Shown: piece after piece, positions 41,545 to 45,884 of the stretch
How the letters are laid out: each line of letters opens with the position of its first letter
Position numbering within the stretch: position 1 is the stretch's first letter
From: Deltaproteobacteria bacterium
GTDB taxonomy: Bacteria; Desulfobacterota; SM23-61
Length of the DNA: 45,884 bases
Direction of reading: 5' to 3'
NCBI GenBank assembly: GCA_016875165.1
Contig: VGSF01000031.1
Location: forward strand, 1-45,884
Notes under the pieces: generated by a model
Told to the model about the DNA's origin: nothing
Seen by the model: the letters and a program-made list of their open reading frames with translations, nothing else
Databases searched by the model: none
Translations under genes and position numbers: made by a program

Positions 41545-42120
41545 ATGGATGAGAAATTAGATAATGGGCCAAAGATAAAGGGGGTTCGAAGGGGCCAGCA
41601 TTCGGCGATAGTGATCGGGTCTGTCCAAGTTTTTGTCGGCCCGGAAAATATGGCTCCTTATCCAGTTGAGGCCTGGGCTGCCGAGGAGGACACCTATCTG
41701 GTGCTGAGCGCCGATCCCGAAGTACAGGCAATTGAGGAAAATCCGGAACAAATTATGGCTGAAGTGTCGGCAACCCATCCGGCAGAACCTGGTAGCGTGA
41801 TTGTAAAAAATGGGTACCCCCTGCGGCTTCTGGCGATCATTCATGATCTCAATCAGGAGCCATCGTGGAAAGAAGAATGGGTAGCGAGCGCTCTCGACGG
41901 GATCTTGCAGGAGATGGAGAACCGCGAGATTCGCTCTCTCGCTCTGCCATTGCTTGGAACTTTGCACGGGTCTTTGGAGAGAAAGCGCTTCCTTACTCTC
42001 CTCCGGGAGGCCCTGGAGCGAAGGCAACCCATACATCTAAGCCGTTTGTGGTTAGTCGTTCCGTCTGGAACAACCTCTGATATCCTGGCCATGCTCGAAG
42101 GAGAGTTGCAAAAATGGTAA
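41545..42120 (+). CDS. Divergent macrodomain-like protein whose stop codon is supplied by MITE copy 3
   Basis: 191 residues, not matched to a named family. The middle and end resemble a macrodomain: GSVIVKNGYPLRLLAIIHDL, then ALDGILQEMENREIRSLALPLLGTLHG (compare L..A...G..SIAFP..STG). The ADP-ribose motifs NAAN and GGGGVDG are absent; the first strand region is replaced by a QHSAIVIGSVQVFVGPENM segment. ADP-ribose hydrolysis is therefore doubtful; a ligand-binding or structural role is possible. The final codons are CAA AAA TGG TAA, and TAA comes from the GTAAC end of the element. No good ribosome site is visible before the ATG. Confidence 0.7.
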   Translation: MDEKLDNGPKIKGVRRGQHSAIVIGSVQVFVGPENMAPYPVEAWAAEEDTYLVLSADPEVQAIEENPEQIMAEVSATHPAEPGSVIVKNGYPLRLLAIIHDLNQEPSWKEEWVASALDGILQEMENREIRSLALPLLGTLHGSLERKRFLTLLREALERRQPIHLSRLWLVVPSGTTSDILAMLEGELQKW

Positions 42121-42384
42121 CACTTTAGCTCTTTGAAAAAAGGTGTGTCACCAGGGCCAAGGGATTCCAGGGCCCGGGGGCCAGGCCGGCCCGCTTGGAA
42201 TCATAAGGCGCTGATTTCTCCGTGGATGGGGCGGGGAAGATACTCCCCGCCTCCTTCGGAGGAAACGGGCTTTTATCCTCAAGGACAAGGGGAGACCCAA
42301 CCGATGCTTCCGGCGCGTTCCGGCCTGGCCCCCGGGCCTAAACAGAGGCTTTACCGCCATTTTTTCAAAACTCTAAACTGATAC
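42117..42384 (+). mobile_element. Structured MITE-like element, copy 3 (family A)
   Basis: 268 bp with GTAACACTTTAGC at the left and CTCTAAACTGATAC at the right. CAAAAATG flanks it on both sides (42109-42116, 42385-42392). The long stem 42071+100 to 42189, that is 42171-42189 with 42320-42338, is perfect over 19 bp; the central GGCGGGGA/TCCCCGCC hairpin (42230-42237, 42244-42251) and a CTCC-TTCG-GAG hairpin follow. It lies at the exact 3' end of the macrodomain-like gene. Confidence 0.87.
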
Positions 42385-42444
42385 CAAAAATGAAAAGCCC
42401 TTTGCCCACTGTAAAGGGATTGAGAGAAATGGAGGAATTTGGGC

Positions 42445-43173
42445 ATGACTGATCTGCAGGGAAAGATTGCCTTAGTCACCGGCGCCAGTCGAGGCATCGG
42501 CCGGGCCATCGCTGTTGGGCTGGCTGGTTGCGGGGCAGATATTGCCGTGAACTATAAAACGCGGGAAAACGAGGCCCGGATTACCCAACAGCAGGTGATC
42601 TCCCAGGGCCGCCGGTCAATTATTATTCAAGCCGACGTGTCCCGCTCCTCCGAGGTTGGGAACATGATTGCCGCTGTAGAAAAAGACCTCGGACCGGTAG
42701 ATATATTGGTCAACAACGCCGGGATCGCCCGGTTTCAGAGCGTAGAAGCTACGACGGAAGCGGATTGGGACGAAGTTTTAACCGCAAACCTCAAATCGGT
42801 TTTCTTGGTTACCCAGGCTGTTCTTCCCGGCATGCGCAGGCGACGCTGGGGCCGGATTATCAACATATCTTCCGGTGCAGCTAAAACGGGTGGGGGAGTG
42901 GGGTTACATTATACGGCCTCCAAGGCGGGGATCGAAGGCCTTACCCGGGCCTATGCTTCCCGCCTGGTGAAAGAAGGGATTACCGTAACGGCAGTGGCCC
43001 CGTCTTTAATCGCCACTGATATGATTCCGGATGAGGAAGGCCGACGTAAACAAGTCCCTCTGGGCAGGCTGGGGCGAGTGGATGAGGTGGCCGAAGCCGT
43101 TATCTTTCTTGCCGGCAATGAGTACGCGACCGGACAAGTCATTGCCCTCAACGGCGGCATGTACTTCCGGTAA
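42445..43173 (+). CDS. 3-oxoacyl-[ACP] reductase-like SDR (FabG family)
   Basis: 242 residues. TGASRGIG (13-20), NNAG (90-93), S142/S143, Y156 and K160 (YTASK) are all in place, and the end GNEYATGQVIALNGG is typical. It reduces a 3-keto group with NAD(P)H; whether on ACP, CoA or another carrier is unknown because no fatty-acid genes adjoin. GGAGGA at 42431-42436 supports the ATG at 42445; a TTG at 42439 is the alternative. MITE copy 3 ends 60 bp upstream, so its original promoter context may have been changed by the insertion. Confidence 0.9.
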   Translation: MTDLQGKIALVTGASRGIGRAIAVGLAGCGADIAVNYKTRENEARITQQQVISQGRRSIIIQADVSRSSEVGNMIAAVEKDLGPVDILVNNAGIARFQSVEATTEADWDEVLTANLKSVFLVTQAVLPGMRRRRWGRIINISSGAAKTGGGVGLHYTASKAGIEGLTRAYASRLVKEGITVTAVAPSLIATDMIPDEEGRRKQVPLGRLGRVDEVAEAVIFLAGNEYATGQVIALNGGMYFR

Positions 43174-43256
43174 ATAGACCCTTCGATCGCGCCCAAGGCT
43201 TTGGCATGTAAGAAAATAGACCCATAGACATCAAAAGAGCAATCACAAAAACAACA

Positions 43257-43285
43257 TTGATTTTAATTATTTAATTCTCTATAAT
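43257..43285 (+). promoter_or_regulatory. Strong sigma-70-type promoter of the caspase-like gene
   Basis: TTGATT (43257-43262) and TATAAT (43280-43285) are 17 bp apart in an AT-rich region, close to consensus. The gene start is about 190 bp downstream, leaving a long leader. Confidence 0.7.
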
Positions 43286-43286
43286 A

Positions 43287-43302
43287 AAAACTATATAGTT
43301 TT
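43287..43302. promoter_or_regulatory. 16-bp perfect palindrome at the predicted transcription start
   Basis: AAAACTATATAGTTTT is self-complementary and starts two bases after the -10 box, where a bound repressor would block transcription. Nothing else in the 304-bp gap 43174-43477 was recognised apart from the promoter and AAGGAG at 43463-43468. Confidence 0.55.
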
Positions 43303-43477
43303 CTCTTCCAGGTTCTGATTCATTAAAAAATCTTTCCTCCTCAGGGCGAAGGGAGGTTTTATGGGTTGGGAATGGTTTTTAACCTCATTTCTGGAAAAGA
43401 GACGGGGTTTTTAATTTTCATAAATAACCATCAGTTCACGTTCATCAAGGTGGACCCTTAACCGAAGGAGTTTTATT

Positions 43478-45403
43478 ATGTTTACAAAATCTTCTTCTTC
43501 ATCTTTCACCCTTTTTTCCCTTTTGGTCCTCTTCCTTCTTTTTCTCTTAAACGGCTGCGCCGCTCCTGTAATAAAAATGCCCAGGCCCACACCTGACTTT
43601 ATCAAGGAATATAAATCAGTTGTTGTTTATGGTGGAAAGCCTGGAATGCATGATAGTGGGATTCGGGTTAGGGAAGGGGATTTCGTCGCCCTTTTAGCTA
43701 AAGGAGAAATTAATGTATGGCCAGCGCGAGCAGGTAATGTTTTCGGGCCTGAGAGAATTTTATTATATCGCTTTGGAGCAAAAGAGCTCGTGAAAAGGTA
43801 TCGTTTTAGCGATTTTATCCGCATTTTTGAAGAAAAAGGGAATATTTTCCTCGGTTATCAAGGAAGCGATATAGACTTCTATGGTGAAGCAAGACAACCA
43901 ACTTGGTACTTAGACGATATAGGGCATTTTGTCGTGGATATCATCGTCTGGGAAGAAAAAAATTTCGCTCGGGTGGCGGATTTCATTGAAGAAGCAAGCA
44001 AAGATGACCCTAAAAATGAAGCCCTGAAGAAAATTGCCGGGCCGTTAAAAAACAACAAAAAATATTTTCTGGCCGAGCAGGAAAAAAAGAAAGAGGTCGA
44101 AGAAACGAAGAAAGCCCTATTAGCTTTGAAGGAGAAAGAAATTTCAGAAACTAAAGACATTCATAAAGAAAAGCAAATCGCCGAACTTAACGAAAAACTG
44201 CAAACGGCCATGCAGGCATTAAAGGATCTCGATGAAGTGAAAACCAAAATGGCCGAACAAAAGGAAAAAGAAAAGGAATTTCTGGCCCGCATGGAACGCC
44301 TGGAAGAAGATAAAGGGAAACAGGCCAAAATTCCCCCGGTGATTGCCATCGCCTTTCCCAAAGACGGCTTGAGCGTGGATTCTGAATATCTGACCATCTC
44401 CGGGGCGGTTGAGGATGAAGAAGGCATTGCCAAGTTCGAGATTTGGGTCAATGAACAGGTTGTCACCCAGAAGGACCAGCGCGGGATTCAAATTGTGGCC
44501 AAAGATCCCAAAAAAATAGATTTCGCTGAAAAAATCCGCCTGCGGGCAGGGAAGAATGAAATTGCAGTTGTCGCCCACGATATTAAAGGATTAACGGCCA
44601 GAAAAACCATTTCCATCCAATTCGCCAAGAAAAAGGAAAACGTATGGGCCGTGGTCGTGGGAATCAATAAATATAAAAACTTCCCATCTTTGAAATACTC
44701 GGTCAATGACGCCCGGGAGTTTTACCGGTACTTGACTGAAGTGAATCAAATCCCCAAAGAGCAAGTCTGGCTGCTTCTGGACGAAGAAGTAACCCTCGAC
44801 AAACTTAGAAGCACTTTGGGAACCCACCTTCGTCGCCAGGCCGCAAAGGATGACATGGTGATTATATATTTAGCCGGCCACGGGGCAACCGAAAGAGATT
44901 CTTCCAGCCCGGATGGGGATGGTTTGGAAAAATATATTCTCCCCCATAATGCTGATCCCAAGGATCTTTACTCATCATCCCTGCCTATGAGCGAAGTGGC
45001 CCGCATTTTTCAGCGCATAAGTTCTGAGCGATTGGTGTTTATCAGCGATACGTGCTATAGCGGCGCCAGCGGAGGGCGTACAGTACCTGTCTTGGGGGCC
45101 CGGGCTAATGTCTCCGGAGCTTTTTTAGAAAGAATTTCCCAGGGCAAGGGCCGGGTGATTATTACGGCCAGTGACGCCAACGAAGTAAGCGTGGAAAAAG
45201 ATGAGTTGAAACACGGCGTTTTTACCTATTATCTTTTGGAAGCCCTCCACGGCAAAGGAGACCTGGATGGGGATGGAGTAATCACCGTGGATGAAGTTTA
45301 CCGTTACGTTTGGCTGAAAGTTCCCCAAGCTACAGGGCAGGAACAACACCCGGTAAAAAAAGGAGAGATGAAGGGCGAGATTATTTTAAGAGTGCTGAAA
45401 TAA
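43478..45403 (+). CDS. Caspase-like (peptidase C14) lipoprotein with lectin-like, coiled-coil, Ig-like and EF-hand segments
   Basis: 641 residues. A Ser-rich signal ends in the lipobox LLNGC (C27). Residues about 47-158 (GIRVREGDFVALLAKGEINVWP ... HFVVDIIVWEE) resemble the PA-IL/LecA-like beta-sandwich; 190-285 is a Lys/Glu-rich coiled coil; 287-382 is an Ig-like strand domain (IAIAFPKDGLSVDSEYLTISG); 388-641 is the caspase domain with the dyad H468 (YLAGHGA) and C526 (ISDTCYSGA). A calcium loop DLDGDGVITVDE (595-606) lies inside the last part. It should be an outer-surface or periplasmic cysteine protease cleaving after basic residues. AAGGAG precedes the ATG. Confidence 0.85.
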   Translation: MFTKSSSSSFTLFSLLVLFLLFLLNGCAAPVIKMPRPTPDFIKEYKSVVVYGGKPGMHDSGIRVREGDFVALLAKGEINVWPARAGNVFGPERILLYRFGAKELVKRYRFSDFIRIFEEKGNIFLGYQGSDIDFYGEARQPTWYLDDIGHFVVDIIVWEEKNFARVADFIEEASKDDPKNEALKKIAGPLKNNKKYFLAEQEKKKEVEETKKALLALKEKEISETKDIHKEKQIAELNEKLQTAMQALKDLDEVKTKMAEQKEKEKEFLARMERLEEDKGKQAKIPPVIAIAFPKDGLSVDSEYLTISGAVEDEEGIAKFEIWVNEQVVTQKDQRGIQIVAKDPKKIDFAEKIRLRAGKNEIAVVAHDIKGLTARKTISIQFAKKKENVWAVVVGINKYKNFPSLKYSVNDAREFYRYLTEVNQIPKEQVWLLLDEEVTLDKLRSTLGTHLRRQAAKDDMVIIYLAGHGATERDSSSPDGDGLEKYILPHNADPKDLYSSSLPMSEVARIFQRISSERLVFISDTCYSGASGGRTVPVLGARANVSGAFLERISQGKGRVIITASDANEVSVEKDELKHGVFTYYLLEALHGKGDLDGDGVITVDEVYRYVWLKVPQATGQEQHPVKKGEMKGEIILRVLK

Positions 45404-45548
45404 CTAAGAAGGGTGGGGCTTGATCCTGTTTCGAGCCAGAAGGGTAGGCCATCATAAGGGAGTTAAAATAGACCTGAAAGTGATTGATTTTTAGGGCAAA
45501 ATCGGCTACTTTAAAAATAATCCATGAAACTTTTGGTAACTTTTAAAT

Positions 45549-45749
45549 ATGGCGCTTTCTGTATCGCATGATCGCAATGAGGAAACCCCCGAGGCCAAGG
45601 CTCGATGGTTTCAATTGCTTTCCCTCGCAGAGCGGATGGAAATGCTTTGCGAGTTTTACGATTTCATCCTGTCCGTGAACCCCCAACTTCTGGACGTTAA
45701 GGATGCTCAACCGATTAAGAGACGTATTCGCATCGTTTCAGAAAAATGA
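45549..45749 (+). CDS. Small conserved-looking hypothetical protein
   Basis: 66 residues, helical: EAKARWFQLLSLAERMEMLCEFYDFILSV is split here as EAKARWFQLLSL and AERMEMLCEFYDFILSV, followed by a basic end (PIKRRIRIVSEK). The pattern is familiar from small uncharacterised proteins that occur beside toxin-antitoxin and mobile genes, but I cannot name a family. The start has no clear ribosome site. It lies between the caspase-like gene and a transposase end and could belong to either neighbourhood. Confidence 0.55.
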   Translation: MALSVSHDRNEETPEAKARWFQLLSLAERMEMLCEFYDFILSVNPQLLDVKDAQPIKRRIRIVSEK

Positions 45750-45770
45750 TGTCAAATCACGGGTGTCCAA

Positions 45771-45884
45771 TTAATAATCGAATAAAGTCAATTGGTTGTC
45801 TGGCATGGTGATCAGTTTTGTGCATTTTGGTGGTACGAGTGCCGATAAAATGGGCTTTTTCTCGAAAAGTGAGACACTCAAAAT
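45771..45884 (-). CDS. C-terminal end of a transposase, probably IS4-like (partial)
   Basis: On the complementary strand the frame is open from the window edge to a TAA at 45771-45773 and encodes 37 residues including LFEKKPILSALVPP and ending DNQLTLFDY. The combination of an FEKxPIL segment and a final NQLTLFD is the usual C-terminus of IS4-type DDE transposases. The gene continues beyond the window. It is the only minus-strand gene supported here and marks the right edge as mobile DNA. Confidence 0.55.
   Translation of the reverse strand: MLSVSLFEKKPILSALVPPKCTKLITMPDNQLTLFDY

Noticed and set aside
1..45884. tRNA, rRNA, known riboswitches and replication origins
   Set aside because: No cloverleaf, rRNA segment, recognised aptamer core or DnaA-box cluster was seen on reading the intergenic regions; small unstructured RNAs cannot be excluded.

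Overview
The window is about 45.9 kb of roughly 50-55 % GC bacterial DNA in which every gene I could support except a cut-off transposase tail at the right edge lies on the + strand. Two tungsten-type aldehyde:ferredoxin oxidoreductases (AOR), a TRAP transporter, a ferredoxin-nitroreductase fusion, a fused glycolate-oxidase-type FAD/Fe-S protein and a DUF3568 lipoprotein suggest a strictly anaerobic Gram-negative bacterium, probably Desulfobacterota (former Deltaproteobacteria, Syntrophales-like). This is an inference from gene content; no rRNA or other marker gene is present.

Layout. 1-16.6 kb is a long catabolic locus: cyclase-family hydrolase, cupin, DapA-like aldolase/lyase, SDR, a signal-less NMT1-type binding protein, beta-hydroxyacid dehydrogenase, aldo/keto reductase, MFS carrier, Zn alcohol dehydrogenase, SDR, FGGY kinase, second alcohol dehydrogenase, ureidoglycolate-lyase-like cupin, AOR, HAD phosphatase and D-2-hydroxyacid dehydrogenase. 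It reads as uptake and stepwise oxidation, cleavage and phosphorylation of a polyol, sugar or sugar acid. 16.6-25 kb has a truncated cupin remnant, then a TetR-controlled tripartite RND efflux operon (adaptor, pump, TolC-like channel) and an alkaline phosphatase. 25-28 kb carries a small lipoprotein, a ferredoxin-nitroreductase and a macrodomain protein between repeats. 28.1-40.3 kb is a second catabolic operon: TRAP transporter dctPQM, AOR, MoaD/ThiS-like protein, acyl-CoA ligase, FMN/Fe-S old-yellow-enzyme core, serine-glyoxylate-type aminotransferase and GlcD-GlcF fusion. 40.8-45.9 kb is accessory: a toxin-antitoxin pair, a divergent macrodomain-like protein, a FabG-like SDR, a multidomain caspase-like lipoprotein, a 66-residue conserved-looking protein and the end of a transposase.

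The most distinctive signal is outside the genes. Three copies (24917-25183, 25769-26043, 42117-42384) of a non-coding element of about 270 bp have imperfect terminal inverted repeats beginning GTAAC, and each is flanked by a perfect 8-bp target duplication (ATTATTTT, GAGAATTC, CAAAAATG). The interior folds into a long stem in which the three copies show compensatory changes. Copy 2 is nested inside a second family of inverted-repeat element; copy 3 landed on the stop codon of a gene and replaced it with its own. End structure and duplication length match the IS66 family, so this looks like a trans-mobilised, structured MITE. Two further inverted-repeat families (ends GATGATCTCGTAAAAAGTC, and TAGTTYTCRTCCGGAAACC) fill most of the remaining intergenic space.

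The two catabolic blocks may meet at C2 compounds: a phosphoglycolate-phosphatase-like HAD protein, a GlcD-GlcF oxidase, a serine-glyoxylate-type aminotransferase, a hydroxypyruvate-reductase-like enzyme, a tartronate-semialdehyde-reductase-like enzyme and a ureidoglycolate-lyase-like protein would all make or use glyoxylate, glycolate or hydroxypyruvate. That link is a hypothesis; substrates cannot be read from the sequence.
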